Origin: Spirochaetales bacterium
GTDB lineage: Bacteria > Spirochaetota > Spirochaetia > JABMQR01
Direction of reading: 5' to 3'
Assembly: GCA_018399255.1 (NCBI GenBank)
Contig: JAGYPA010000015.1
Coordinates: 1-64,000 of the forward strand
Length of the DNA: 64,000 bases
Part shown: piece after piece, positions 53,034 through 63,597 of the stretch
Layout of the letters: the number at the start of each line of letters is the position of its first letter
How positions within the stretch are numbered: the stretch's first letter is position 1
The notes under the pieces: generated by a model
What the model was told of the DNA's origin: nothing
Seen by the model: the letters and a program-made list of their open reading frames with translations, nothing else
The model's database searches: none
Position numbers and translations under genes: made by a program

Positions 53034-53087
53034 AAGCCTGCTGTAAGCTTGATTAAGCCTGCATAAGCTCTATCGAGCCTGCGTAAC
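53034..53087. repeat. Imperfect ~21-bp repeats before aceE
   Basis: AAGCCTGCTGTAAGCTTGATT is followed by AAGCCTGCATAAGCTCTATCG and AGCCTGCGTAAC. They lie 33 bases before the aceE start, where they may affect the promoter or leader. Confidence 0.7.
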
Positions 53088-53119
53088 TGGCAATCCAGGT
53101 TTTTCCAGGAGGAGAATTT

Positions 53120-55786
53120 ATGAGTGAATACTACACCGATCCCGATCCCGCCGAAACACGGGAATGGCTTGATGCCATCGAAGGCGTAATCCGTCAGGAA
53201 GGAGCCGAAAAAACCGACTTCCTGCTGCGGGAACTGACCGAAAGTGCCAGAAGGCAGGGGGTTGCAACATCTCCGGGCGTACTTTCACCGTATACCAATA
53301 CCATAACTCCCGACGGGGAAGAGAAAATACCTCAGGGTGACTCGCTGACAGCCATGCGCGTCGCCGCTTTTGTTCGCTGGAATGCCATGGCCATGGTAGC
53401 CCGGGCCAATAAGGACGGGGGCGGGCTTGGCGGACATATAGCCAGCTTTGCTTCATCAGCCGTCCTCTATGAGGTGGGATTCAACTGGTTTTTCCACGGC
53501 CCCGAGGCAGAAAACGGGTCTGATCTGGTTTTTTTCCAGGGCCATTCAGCTCCCGGAGTCTATGCCCGGGCTTTTGTGGAGGGGCGTCTTACCGAAGAAC
53601 AGCTGGAAAACTTCAGAAAGGAGACCGGCGGCAAAGGAATTTCATCCTATCCTCACCCCTGGCTGATGCCCGATTTCTGGCAGTTTCCCACCGTCTCAAT
53701 GGGACTGGGGCCGCTTATGGCCGTCTATCAGGCACGCTTCATGAAGTACATGAATGCCCGGGGACTGGCAAATGCCGGAGACCGCAAGGTGTGGGTATTC
53801 ATGGGTGACGGCGAATCCGATGAGCCGGAAGCTCAAGGAGCCCTGGCCCTGGCGGCGAGGGAAAAACTTGATAACCTGATCTATGTTGTAAACTGCAATC
53901 TCCAGCGTCTCGACGGACCAGTCAGGGGAAATGGAAAAATTATCCAGGAGCTGGAAGGTAATTTCCGCGGAGCCGGCTGGAATGTGATCAAGCTGATCTG
54001 GGGGACCGAGTGGGATGAGATAATGGCCCGCGATACCGAAGGACTGCTGCTGCGGAAAATATCAACCATGGTCGATGGAGAATTCCAGACCCTTCGTACC
54101 CGCGGACCTGAGTATATGCGTCAAGCGCTTTTCGGTGATGACGAACGGCTAATGAAGCTTGTTGAAGACAAAAGTGACCGTGAAATCTGGCAGATGTCAC
54201 GGGGCGGGCACGATCCGCGCAAAGTCTATGCAGCCTTCAGTGAGGCGAGAAAGCATACCGGTCAGCCGACAGTGATTCTTGTCAAAACCATAAAAGGATT
54301 CGGTCTGGGCAAGGACGGCGAGGCCTCCATGGGAGCTCATAACCTGAAAAAAATGGCCGGAGTGGACCTGGTTGAGTTCAGGGACCGGTTTCATGTACCC
54401 CTCAAAGATGACGAACTGGAAGCCCTGCCGTTTATCAAGCCGGCTGAGGGCAGCGATGAAGCCGAATTTCTCAAGAGGATGCGAAAGCAGATGGGCGGTC
54501 CTGTCCCGTCGCGCATTGCAGGAAATGAGCGTCTGATCATACCGGGACTTGACGCCTTTTCCGGACTTCTTAAGTCTTCCGGTGACCGCGAAATTTCCAC
54601 AACCATGGCCTTTGTCCGACTGTTAAGCACCCTCACCAAAGATAAGCAGATCGGTGAGCGTCTTGTACCGATTGTTCCGGATGAGGCAAGGACCTTCGGA
54701 ATGGAAGGACTGTTCCGGCAGGTTGGCATCTATGCACCAACGGGGCAGCTCTATGAACCTGAGGATTCCGAATCGCTGATGTGGTATCGGGAGGATGCCA
54801 AGGGGCAGATTCTCGAAGAGGGCATTACCGAAGCAGGCGCATTTTCCTCATGGATTGCCGCGGCGACTGCCTATGCAAACTACGGCAAGGTTATGATCCC
54901 GTTCTACACCTACTACTCCATTTTCGGATTTCAGAGGATTGGCGATCTTGCCTGGGCGGCTGGAGACAGTCGGGCCCGCGGTTTTCTGATGGGAGCAACT
55001 TCAGGCAGGACAACCCTCAACGGCGAGGGACTGCAGCATCAGGACGGCCACGGCCTGCTGCTGGCGGCAACACTTCCCACCTGCCGGGCGTATGATCCGA
55101 CATTCTCCTACGAGCTGGCCGTTATCATTCAGAACGGCATGCAGAAGATGTATGGAGAGGGTGGGGGTGAGGATGTTTTCTACTATATCACCCTCCTCAA
55201 CGAAAACTATGTCCATCCGGAAATACCAGAAGGGGCCGAGGAGGGTATAATCAAGGGAATCTACCAGTTCCGCAAGGGAGCTGCCGGCAAGAAACGGGTT
55301 CAGCTGATGGGAAGCGGGTCTATTTTCCGTGAGGTTATTGCCGCAGCCGAGATGCTTGAGGCGGATTTTGATGTTAACGCCGACCTCTGGAGTGTCCCGG
55401 GAATAAATCAACTTGCCCGGGAGGGCAGCGAAGCCGAACGCTGGAACCTGCTGCATCCCGGTGAGAAACCGAAAATACCGTATCTGACAGAGACGATGAA
55501 AAAAGCTTCCGGACCTGTTGTTATCAGTACCGATTATCAGCGGGCGTATCCCGAGCAGATCCGCCGTTTTATTCCCGGCAGTGTGACCATACTGGGAACC
55601 GACGGGTACGGGCGCAGCGATACGCGGGAACATCTGAGGGACTTTTTCGAGGTTGACCGCCGATACATTGTTCTTGCCGCATTGAAGGGGCTGGAGGCCG
55701 AAGGTACAGTAAAGGTCGGCACAGCTGCCGCCGCTGTAAAAACACTGGGTATCGAGGCAGATCGCCCGGCACCCTGGACCGTATAA
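53120..55786 (+). CDS. aceE: Pyruvate dehydrogenase E1 component, homodimeric
   Basis: An 888-residue thiamine diphosphate enzyme that decarboxylates pyruvate and reductively acetylates E2. The ThDP motif runs from GDGES at residue 229 to NCN near 258. GLGGHIASFASSAVLYEVGF near 95-114 and HNLKKMAG near 411 are AceE marks. The length matches the E. coli-type single-chain E1, which is unlike the two-chain E1 of many bacteria. ATG 53120 has AGGAGGAG upstream. aceF follows after 15 bases. Confidence 0.96.
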   Translation: MSEYYTDPDPAETREWLDAIEGVIRQEGAEKTDFLLRELTESARRQGVATSPGVLSPYTNTITPDGEEKIPQGDSLTAMRVAAFVRWNAMAMVARANKDGGGLGGHIASFASSAVLYEVGFNWFFHGPEAENGSDLVFFQGHSAPGVYARAFVEGRLTEEQLENFRKETGGKGISSYPHPWLMPDFWQFPTVSMGLGPLMAVYQARFMKYMNARGLANAGDRKVWVFMGDGESDEPEAQGALALAAREKLDNLIYVVNCNLQRLDGPVRGNGKIIQELEGNFRGAGWNVIKLIWGTEWDEIMARDTEGLLLRKISTMVDGEFQTLRTRGPEYMRQALFGDDERLMKLVEDKSDREIWQMSRGGHDPRKVYAAFSEARKHTGQPTVILVKTIKGFGLGKDGEASMGAHNLKKMAGVDLVEFRDRFHVPLKDDELEALPFIKPAEGSDEAEFLKRMRKQMGGPVPSRIAGNERLIIPGLDAFSGLLKSSGDREISTTMAFVRLLSTLTKDKQIGERLVPIVPDEARTFGMEGLFRQVGIYAPTGQLYEPEDSESLMWYREDAKGQILEEGITEAGAFSSWIAAATAYANYGKVMIPFYTYYSIFGFQRIGDLAWAAGDSRARGFLMGATSGRTTLNGEGLQHQDGHGLLLAATLPTCRAYDPTFSYELAVIIQNGMQKMYGEGGGEDVFYYITLLNENYVHPEIPEGAEEGIIKGIYQFRKGAAGKKRVQLMGSGSIFREVIAAAEMLEADFDVNADLWSVPGINQLAREGSEAERWNLLHPGEKPKIPYLTETMKKASGPVVISTDYQRAYPEQIRRFIPGSVTILGTDGYGRSDTREHLRDFFEVDRRYIVLAALKGLEAEGTVKVGTAAAAVKTLGIEADRPAPWTV

Positions 55787-55801
55787 CAGGAGAGGCAAAA
55801 C

Positions 55802-57160
55802 ATGGCAGTTACAGATATTCGTGTTCCCGATATTGGAGGGTTTGAGAACGTCGCCATAGTTGAAGTGTTTGTTTCAGCAGGCGACCGGATACATGCGGAG
55901 GATTCCCTCATCTCACTTGAAAGCGATAAGGCGGTTATGGATATTCCCTCACCTGTAAGCGGGAAGATAACGGAAATGCTGGTTAAAGCAGACGATACGG
56001 TAAGCGAGGGGGACCTCATAGCCCGTGTGGAGGTTGAAGATGCTGATGCGGCTGACGATGCAGAAAATGCTGATGCCGATGCTGGGGCAGAAGATGCTGA
56101 TGCGGCTGACGATGCGGCAGTAACCGGGGGGACTCAGGCTGATAAATCACCAGCGAAACCCGAAGCTCCAGCGAAACCCGAAGCTCCAGCGAAACCCGAA
56201 ACCGGGCCGATACCGGGAGGCGGGGGCAAGTATCACGCTTCTCCCTCCGTACGCCAGTATGCCCGCGAACTGACTGTTCCGCTGGGACAGGTGACTGGAA
56301 CCGGTCCCAAAGGAAGAATTACCAAAGAAGATGTTCAGGCCGTGGTCCAGAAGCTGCTCGCAGCTGACCGGCAGCTGGCAGGCGGCGGGGCCGCAGCAAG
56401 CCGCGGGGCTATGGCAGGCAGCGGCATTCCGTCAATACCCCTTGAAGATTTCAGCCGTTATGGGTCAATAACCACCGAACCGCTGGGACGGATCCAGAAA
56501 ATATCCGGACCGCACCTGCATGCCGGCTGGCTGAATATTCCCCTGGTTACCCATTTTGATGAATGCAATGTAACCCGTCTGGAAGATTTCAGGAAACAGG
56601 CCAACGCGGCGAGAGGCGAAGACGATGTGCGCCTCAGCATTCTCCCGTTTATCGTGAAGGCTGTGGTTCGAGTGCTGAAACAGTTTCCGCATGTAAATTC
56701 ATCCATCGATACCGAAAACCGCACCCTCATTCTGAAGCAGTATTACCATATCGGTATAGCCGTGGATACTCCAGACGGACTCGTTGTTCCGACTATCAAA
56801 AATGCTGATAAAAAAACAGTTGGAGTGATTGCCAGTGAACTTGCCGAAGTAAGCGGCAGGGCGAGAGCTGGAAAGCTGAAACCTGATGATTTTACCGGAG
56901 CCTCCTTCAGTATATCAAGTCTTGGGGGTATCGGAGGCACTCAGTTTACCCCGCTCGTCAATGCCCCTCAGGCCGCAATCCTGGGGGTCTCACGGGCGGC
57001 CGTCAAGCCGGTCTGGAACGGTGAAAGCTTTGTCCCTCAGACAATCCTTCCATTTTCCCTCTCCTATGACCACCGGATTATCGATGGAGCGGAGGGTGCG
57101 CGTTTCAGCAGGGCCCTGGCGCTTGAATTGGAGCAGTTCCATGCAGCACTGCTGGAATAG
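55802..57160 (+). CDS. aceF: Pyruvate dehydrogenase E2, dihydrolipoamide acetyltransferase
   Basis: A 452-residue core enzyme. One lipoyl domain (1-75, lipoylated K43 in ESDKAVMDIP), an Ala-Asp-Glu and Pro-rich linker (80-140), the E1/E3-binding domain near 143-180 (ASPSVRQYARELTVPLG), and the catalytic domain (220-452) with H424 in DHRIIDGAEGARF. It has one lipoyl domain, where E. coli has three. The linker contains repeats (APAKPE units, and a 26-base acidic repeat at 56036 and 56090). Confidence 0.95.
   Translation: MAVTDIRVPDIGGFENVAIVEVFVSAGDRIHAEDSLISLESDKAVMDIPSPVSGKITEMLVKADDTVSEGDLIARVEVEDADAADDAENADADAGAEDADAADDAAVTGGTQADKSPAKPEAPAKPEAPAKPETGPIPGGGGKYHASPSVRQYARELTVPLGQVTGTGPKGRITKEDVQAVVQKLLAADRQLAGGGAAASRGAMAGSGIPSIPLEDFSRYGSITTEPLGRIQKISGPHLHAGWLNIPLVTHFDECNVTRLEDFRKQANAARGEDDVRLSILPFIVKAVVRVLKQFPHVNSSIDTENRTLILKQYYHIGIAVDTPDGLVVPTIKNADKKTVGVIASELAEVSGRARAGKLKPDDFTGASFSISSLGGIGGTQFTPLVNAPQAAILGVSRAAVKPVWNGESFVPQTILPFSLSYDHRIIDGAEGARFSRALALELEQFHAALLE
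56152..56199. repeat. 18-bp tandem repeat in the aceF linker
   Basis: AGCGAAACCCGAAGCTCC occurs twice, then AGCGAAACCCGAA. It encodes AKPEAP units of the flexible linker that lets the lipoyl domain swing. Unit length is a multiple of three. Confidence 0.9.
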
Positions 57161-57194
57161 CGGATAGCGAAAATGAACCTGAAAAGAGGATAGT

Positions 57195-58619
57195 ATGACG
57201 GATATTAAAGAAATAACAGCAGACTTTGCCGTTCTTGGCGGCGGTCCCGGCGGATATTCAGCGGCATTTCGGGCAGCCGATCTCGGGCTCTCCGTCGTGC
57301 TCATTGAAAAGCATGAGCGAATCGGGGGCGTCTGCCTCAATGTTGGCTGCATTCCCTCCAAAACGCTGCTTCATGCAGCAGAAGTATTGAGGGAGGCCGA
57401 GGAAGCTGAAATATTCGGAATAACCTTTACCAAACCTGACATTAACCTGGACAAGCTCAGGAACCACAAAGATGGGGTGGTAGATACCCTTACCTCCGGA
57501 TTGAAAAAGCTGGCGAAAGCGCGTAAAGCTGCTATTCTGCAGGGCTTCGGTAAGTTCCTCGATAAACAGACTATCGAGGTGACGGCAGAGAACGGAGAGA
57601 TAACCCGGGTGGTATTCAAACATGCAGCAGCAGCGGTCGGCTCGCGTCCCGTCAGGATTCCCGGAATCGATTATGATGATGAGCGAATATGGGATTCAAC
57701 TGATGCGCTTGCTTTGAAAAACATACCTGCCCGGCTGCTGGTAATTGGCGGCGGAATAATCGGGCTGGAGATGGCGGCTGTATATCACGCCCTTGGCTCG
57801 GAAATAACATTGGTGGAAATGATGGATCAGCTGATACCACCGGCTGATGCCGATATTGTCCGGCCCCTCATGCAGGTTCTCAAAAAACGCTATGCCGGTA
57901 TCTATACATCAACCCGGGTTAAGGCTGTCGATCAGTCCGGGACTGTACTGAAAGTGGAGCTGGAGGGGAAGAAGGCTCCGGAGTCTGTTGAGGCCGATGC
58001 CGTGCTGGTGTCAGTGGGACGGCAGCCGAATACCGCAGGACTGGGATTGGAGCAGCTGGGGATAGATCTGGACGAAAAAGGGTTTATTCCGGTTGACGCG
58101 TCAATGCGGACCCGGGTTCCCGGCATTTTTGCCATCGGGGATGCAGTCGGTAATCCTATGCTTGCTCACAAAGCAGTGCATGAGGGAAAAACCGCCGCGG
58201 AAGCAGCAGCCGGGCTGCCTGCCGAATTCTCGCCCCTGACAATCCCCTCGGTTGCCTATACCGACCCGGAAGTTGCCTGGATGGGATTGACCGAGAAAGA
58301 TGCCGAAGCTCGGGGAATTGCCTATAAGAAAGGAGTTTTCCCCTGGAGTGCCAGCGGAAGGGCGCTGAGTTCCTCAAGTGGGAAGGGGATCAGCAAGGTG
58401 CTATTCGACTCCGAAACTGGACGTATTCTCGGGGCGGGGATAACCGGCCGGAATGCCGGTGAACTGATTGCCGAGGCTGTACTGGCGCTGGAAATGGGGT
58501 CGGATGCGGAAGATATCAGCCGGACGGTACATGCTCATCCCACGCTCGCGGAAACCTTTGCCGGAGCTGCCGAGATGATTCACGGGTCAATTACCGATCT
58601 GCTGCCTCCTAAAAAGTAG
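57195..58619 (+). CDS. lpdA: Dihydrolipoamide dehydrogenase (E3)
   Basis: A 474-residue FAD-disulphide oxidoreductase. The first Rossmann motif is VLGGGPGGYSAAFRAADLG, the redox Cys are C47 and C52 (GGVCLNVGCIPSK), the NAD motif is VIGGGIIGLEMAAVYHALG, and the C-terminal active site is VHAHPTLAETFA. It reoxidises the lipoyl groups of AceF. The stop overlaps the convergent GNAT gene by 11 bases. Confidence 0.96.
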   Translation: MTDIKEITADFAVLGGGPGGYSAAFRAADLGLSVVLIEKHERIGGVCLNVGCIPSKTLLHAAEVLREAEEAEIFGITFTKPDINLDKLRNHKDGVVDTLTSGLKKLAKARKAAILQGFGKFLDKQTIEVTAENGEITRVVFKHAAAAVGSRPVRIPGIDYDDERIWDSTDALALKNIPARLLVIGGGIIGLEMAAVYHALGSEITLVEMMDQLIPPADADIVRPLMQVLKKRYAGIYTSTRVKAVDQSGTVLKVELEGKKAPESVEADAVLVSVGRQPNTAGLGLEQLGIDLDEKGFIPVDASMRTRVPGIFAIGDAVGNPMLAHKAVHEGKTAAEAAAGLPAEFSPLTIPSVAYTDPEVAWMGLTEKDAEARGIAYKKGVFPWSASGRALSSSSGKGISKVLFDSETGRILGAGITGRNAGELIAEAVLALEMGSDAEDISRTVHAHPTLAETFAGAAEMIHGSITDLLPPKK

Positions 58620-59493
58620 AGAGCTCTTCACGAAAGTAGGCGTACGTCGTTAACGTGGTAAAGCCTACGGAAGTATAGAGCGCGAGTGCAGACACATTGG
58701 CGCTGTCCACCTCAAGCAGCAGCGGCTTGTCCGGTTCAAGAAGACGGGCTTCGCGCATAAACGCCAGCAGCCCCTTCCTGCCGAAACCCTGTCCCTGCAT
58801 GTCAGGCAGTATGCCAAAACCGTAAAGAAACACAGAATCTTCTTCAGGAAGAAAGGAAAGGTGTCCCATGCCGAAAACCTTGCTGCCTCGATAGAGCAGA
58901 TAGGTTTTTCTGTAGGAGAATTTGAGCGTGTTTTCCAGAGATACCCGGATATTCTCACGTGATTCGTTGAAAATCTTTTCTGTTATGGACACCAGTTCAT
59001 CAAGATCCTCCAGGGAAATCAGACGCAGGCTGATATCCGGGATTTCCGGAACGGCTGCCATGGGAAGTTCCATAACCTGTTCTGTATGATCGTAGGGCAC
59101 CTTCATGGTAGAAAGCATGCCGATTCCGGAAACTGACTGCTCATTGCAGACATAGAGGATTGCGGGGACGCCGTATTTGGAGACCTCTTTTCTGGCAAGC
59201 TCCCTCAGTTTTGTAAAAATACCCTGCTTCCTGAACAATGGGCTGACAAATCCGGCAAGTTCAGCCTCGTCAGGCGTTGGAACAAAAAGGGCGACGATAC
59301 CCGCAAGTTTTCCCTCGACTTCTGCCGTAAAGAACAACGAAATCTCCGGATTGAAGACCAGGGCGGTAATCGATTTGATGTCAGCAATTTCCCTGGTCCC
59401 ATCGTGATGAGCGCATTCATCAACCAACTTGAGAGCGGCATCGGCCAAGTCGGGAGGAATTTCACGATATGCATGATAACTGATACGTTCCAT
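58609..59493 (-). CDS. GNAT-family N-acetyltransferase, probably two GNAT domains
   Basis: A 294-residue protein. The C-terminal domain has the acetyl-CoA motif FGILPDMQGQGFGRKGLLAF near residues 224-243 and VDSANVSALALYTSVGFTTL after it. The N-terminal half has a weaker copy (GFVSPLFRKQGIFTKLRELA near 80-99). ATG 59493 has GGGAGG upstream. It converges with and overlaps lpdA by 11 bases, so antisense effects at the ends are possible. The acceptor is unknown. Confidence 0.85.
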   Translation of the reverse strand: MERISYHAYREIPPDLADAALKLVDECAHHDGTREIADIKSITALVFNPEISLFFTAEVEGKLAGIVALFVPTPDEAELAGFVSPLFRKQGIFTKLRELARKEVSKYGVPAILYVCNEQSVSGIGMLSTMKVPYDHTEQVMELPMAAVPEIPDISLRLISLEDLDELVSITEKIFNESRENIRVSLENTLKFSYRKTYLLYRGSKVFGMGHLSFLPEEDSVFLYGFGILPDMQGQGFGRKGLLAFMREARLLEPDKPLLLEVDSANVSALALYTSVGFTTLTTYAYFREELSTF

Positions 59494-59531
59494 CGGATTC
59501 AGGCCTCCCGGTTAATACTTTATAAAAAACC

Positions 59532-59573
59532 TGTGCAGCAAAACTTGTGCAGAAAAACTTGAACAGCAAAAAC
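59532..59573. repeat. 14-bp tandem repeat, three copies
   Basis: TGTGCAGCAAAACT, TGTGCAGAAAAACT and TGAACAGCAAAAAC follow each other in the gap between the CPBP protease and GNAT genes. The unit is not a multiple of three. Confidence 0.85.
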
Positions 59574-59639
59574 ACAGCAGCTCCATAGTACCACGGACAA
59601 CCGCATTGAGGATAGCACAAAAGATCGCTTGAGTTCGGC

Positions 59640-60491
59640 TCAATTTGCACAATTCGCCCGCTTCCTGATGAAAATCATATAAGAAATACCAGCCGATATC
59701 CCGAGTACGATAACGGCACCCGTTGGAGTGATGGACTGAGCGGTAAAAAGTGATGGCGTGGGCATAACCGACCCATCGTAGTTTACCAGCAGGCTGGAAA
59801 AAAGATTATTGCCGACATGTATGCCTATTGCCAGTTCGTAGCCCCCGTCGAGCTTTGAAAAAAGCATCAGCATAGCGCCGAAGAGGAAGTAATAGAGGTA
59901 AATTGCAGCCGAAGATCCAAAGCGTTGAATTTCAGGATTCATCAGATGGGCGAAAAGGAAAAGCAGACCCGAGAGGATCACCGGCGGAAGGATCCTGCCG
60001 GTATACTTTTCTACCCACCGCCCCAGCAGAGTCCGGAAAAGCAGTTCCTCAGACGAGGCCTGAATTACTACTGCCGCGGCAGCAGGGAAAAGAAACAGGA
60101 AAAAAGCCCGAAAATCGGGGTGAAATAGATAATTTTCCGGCATCAGAAGTCCTTCCCCGGCTGTCAGGAGGGCGGTTGCCATCAGCCAGACTCCCGCTGC
60201 CGCAAAACTTCTCCGGTACCTGAATGCAGGAGCATCGGTGATAAAGCTGCTAAAAGACATCCGCAGCACATAGCGAACGGCCAGGACTGTCCCGACCAGC
60301 AGAAAAACAAAACCGGAATTACGTATAAGATAGAGCGGAAGCGTGTAGCGGGTGGAATCAGCCAGCAGCCTGGTCATATCCGCCGGCAGCAGCAGAACCG
60401 TAATCTGAACCGCAGCCCGGCTGCCGACCAGCCAGAAAGTAACAATGAAGACCAAAGCTGCAGGAAAACTGATGTGCGATAATTTCCTCAT
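59640..60491 (-). CDS. CPBP-family intramembrane metalloprotease
   Basis: A 283-residue membrane protein with about eight helices. The CPBP (Abi/CAAX-like) motifs are EELLFRTLLG near residues 148-157 (EExxxR), LFAHLMNP near 178-185 (FxxxH) and IGIHVGNN near 223-230 (HxxxN). These residues form the active site in Rce1-type proteases. ATG 60491 is used; it has only a weak site, and a TTG start at 60536 is possible. It is divergent from addB by 65 bases. Substrate unknown. Confidence 0.85.
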   Translation of the reverse strand: MRKLSHISFPAALVFIVTFWLVGSRAAVQITVLLLPADMTRLLADSTRYTLPLYLIRNSGFVFLLVGTVLAVRYVLRMSFSSFITDAPAFRYRRSFAAAGVWLMATALLTAGEGLLMPENYLFHPDFRAFFLFLFPAAAAVVIQASSEELLFRTLLGRWVEKYTGRILPPVILSGLLFLFAHLMNPEIQRFGSSAAIYLYYFLFGAMLMLFSKLDGGYELAIGIHVGNNLFSSLLVNYDGSVMPTPSLFTAQSITPTGAVIVLGISAGISYMIFIRKRANCAN

Positions 60492-61159
60492 GCCCGAATT
60501 ATGTGGTAAGATTGATAAAATGTACAGGAGCGACAAGTCTCCGGAGGACAGGCATCATGAACAGGACGCTGGATAGAATTTGCCAGGTTATAGCGGACAG
60601 GAGAGCAGTCTGTGTATTTCCCACTGAAGTTGCCGCAGGATCCTGGGCTCAGCGGGTACTCGATGACACAGAGCTGAATGCCGTCAGGCTGGATCAGTTT
60701 ATATCCTGGGACACCTGCAGACTGCAGCTTCTTGACTTTCCGGAAATCCTTGAACCGGCCGGGGCGGCCGTCAGAAAAATCTTCGCTGCCGATCTGCTCA
60801 GAAAAAATGCAGAAACTCCCCTGCTGAAAGTTCTTGTCCCTCCAGACTATGCGGAGAGTTCCCGATCCTTTGTCTCTTCCATAGCAGCCATTCTCCCCGA
60901 CTTGCCCCAGCCGGGAGCCTCCAACGCTGACAGCCGCTCACCGGAGGGAAACCCGGGAAATATCCTGTCCCGCATTGCACCGTCGCTGGCAGCCGACATT
61001 GCCCTGATCACTGCAGCCTATCAGGAATTTCTGGAGAAAGCTGGATTGTATGAAAGCGGGCTGATCGGGATTCCCTGGAAGCCAGGTATTTCCGAGATAA
61101 CTGAAACCTTCTCAAAGGGCAAGTCAGATGATACCCGCCGCTATTACATTTTTTTTCCC

Positions 61160-61219
61160 GAGCTGATTCCCGAATTGATTCCCGAGCTGATTCCCGAATT
61201 GATTCCCGAATTGATACCA
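61160..61219. repeat. 12-bp tandem repeat in addB, five copies
   Basis: GAGCTGATTCCC and GAATTGATTCCC alternate five times and encode ELIP repeated five times. The third base differs in a pattern, so the array has been copied in larger pieces too. Confidence 0.92.
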
Positions 61220-61873
61220 GACCAGGCTGCTTCAAACAGGCAGCAGAGAGCTCTGCCGGCAGGGATAACTCTGATTCCCACTGAATTTCCCCAGCCGGAA
61301 GAGGCTCCCGTTCTGGAAGTATACGATCACGCCGGCCATGAACTTGCCGCATTGTTTGCACAAATCCGGCAGATTCTTGACAATGGAGCAGATCCCTCAG
61401 ATATTGCCGTATCCGTCGGAGACTACAATCAATGGTATCGTGAATTGGAAGAAGCAGCAGATCTCTGGAACATCCCCCTCTCCTTCAGACGCGGCAAAGC
61501 GGCTGCAGGCTACCCCGTTACCAGAATATTCAGGGACCTTCAGGAAACCGCATCACAGAATTTTTCCCTCGACTCAATGAAAAAACTGCTCCTGAACCGG
61601 GCCTGCCCCTGGACCGATCCGGAAAAAGGGGCTGAGCTCATCCGCAAGGGAATTCGCTATTCCTGTGCTCGGAACTACCGTAAAAAGGGAATCTACCGCG
61701 ATGTCTGGGAGGAGAAACTTTCCCGGGCAGGTGAAACTGATCTGCTTAGCTACTATCGCAGATTATCGGCCCATATACGTTCAATTACCGATGCGGATTC
61801 ACCCGTCGCCTGCTATACGGAGCTCCTGCAGTTCTGGAATGACTTTCTTGATCCCGAAGGCTGGGTGAAGACC

Positions 61874-61945
61874 GATATTCAAGGGAACCTCGATATTCAA
61901 GGGAACCCCGGTATTCAAGGGAACCCCGGTATTCAAGGGAATCAG
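61874..61945. repeat. 18-bp tandem repeat in addB, four copies
   Basis: GATATTCAAGGGAACCTC and close variants occur four times and encode DIQGNL, DIQGNP, GIQGNP and GIQGNQ. The frame is kept. Confidence 0.92.
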
Positions 61946-63597
61946 GCAGAACCGGAGCCGCAAGGCAGTGAGCAGCAGCTTCGGTCGCGTGAGAAGCTCC
62001 CGGAAACCGCCAATGCAAACCTTCAGCAGCAGAACGATGTAATCAGCTTCTGTCTTGACAATCTCCGTGATATCGTTCGTATCTGTACCCGGGCAGAACT
62101 GCACAGCATCCCCGGATTTTTCTCACTCTGGCTGTCGGTTCTTGATTCCGTCTGGTATGTACCCCAGGCCTCAGCACCGGGAATTGCCGTTTACCCATAC
62201 GGATTGGCCGCAGGTATAGCGCCCGATTGCCATTTATCATCGGCATGACTCAGGGCATGACAGAAAAAGCCTGTCACCCCTGCCGTTTCTCCGGGAAATG
62301 GAGCGGGAAGCATGTGAGCCTCTCGATATTGACCTTACCGACAGGTATATAAAAACCTACGCACTTTCCGGAAAGAACGTTCGTTTTTCCTGCTGTCGGA
62401 GAACTACAGCGGTGCCCAGCTGCCTGCCGGCTGGTTTGTTGAAACAGGACGTCTGGCGGATACGGCACCTGAGTACCGCGGCGATCCCTTTTGTAATGGA
62501 ACAGGAAGCCTGGCAGCACCGGGAATTTGCCCGGACTATTCCCCGAAAAAACTCAGTCCAGTGCAGAAAGAGGGATATTTCACCGCCCGTAAGACGGCAT
62601 TGGCGAAAAAGGGGAGTTGATTATACGCAGATTGCCTCAACAGATCCAGATCTTGTCCGGCAGCTTGAGGGCTCCGAAATGAAGCAGGCAGGCGATTCTC
62701 AGCCCCACCGCTGTCGATTCTTTACCAATTGCCCTTTCAACTGGTTTCTCACCCATGCTCTCAAACTTGAGCAGGATGATTTCACCCTTGTCTATACCGA
62801 TCCAGAAACATCCGGAACCCTGATACATGCCTGTTATGCCGATTTCTACCGCAGTGCTGAAGCGGAATGGGGGACCTTACGATCCCCGCAGACTGCCGGA
62901 GTATCAGGAGCTGCTGCTCAAAATTATTGACCGCCATACCGCTGCAGAAGCTGCCCGCGCATCGGCTCCCATTGTTCCGGTCGGGGAATGGGTGCGGGAT
63001 TTTTCTTCGTGATCATCTGCCGGACATACTCGAAGCCGATGCCAGGATTTTTGAAAAATGGCATACGCTCTACACCGAAAAAAAGCTTTCACGACTCATG
63101 CCCGGAGGATACCGCATAGCGGGACGGCTAGACCGGGCAGCCGTCCGGGGCAGAATCGGCGGGGTCAAGGAGAAAGCCCTTATCGATTTCAAAAAGAGCA
63201 ACCGGGTAGCGGTGAAAAGTTTTTCAAAGCTGAGTGAAGCCCCGGATTCCTATCAGCTTCCCATCTATGCCCTGCTTATGCAGGCTGCCGGGCAGGAAGA
63301 CAGGCATGCTGCCGAGCAGACACCAGAAAGTAATACCATAGAAGACCTTGCCGCAGAAGCCGTCAGGGAGCTGGCATATGCTCTCTATTATGATGTCACC
63401 AAAGGAACCTATACCGCCGTCTATCCCGATAAGCCGGGTGAGGACGGCGGCTTCCTCCGCATGGTCGGCATGGCACTGGAAGCAGCTGAGGATATGCACA
63501 GAAAAATTGAGGCAGGAGATTTCAGAACAGTTCCAGGGCATGAACGCTGTGCGAACTGCAGAAATCGTGATATATGCCGGGGAAGGTTTGCCGTACG

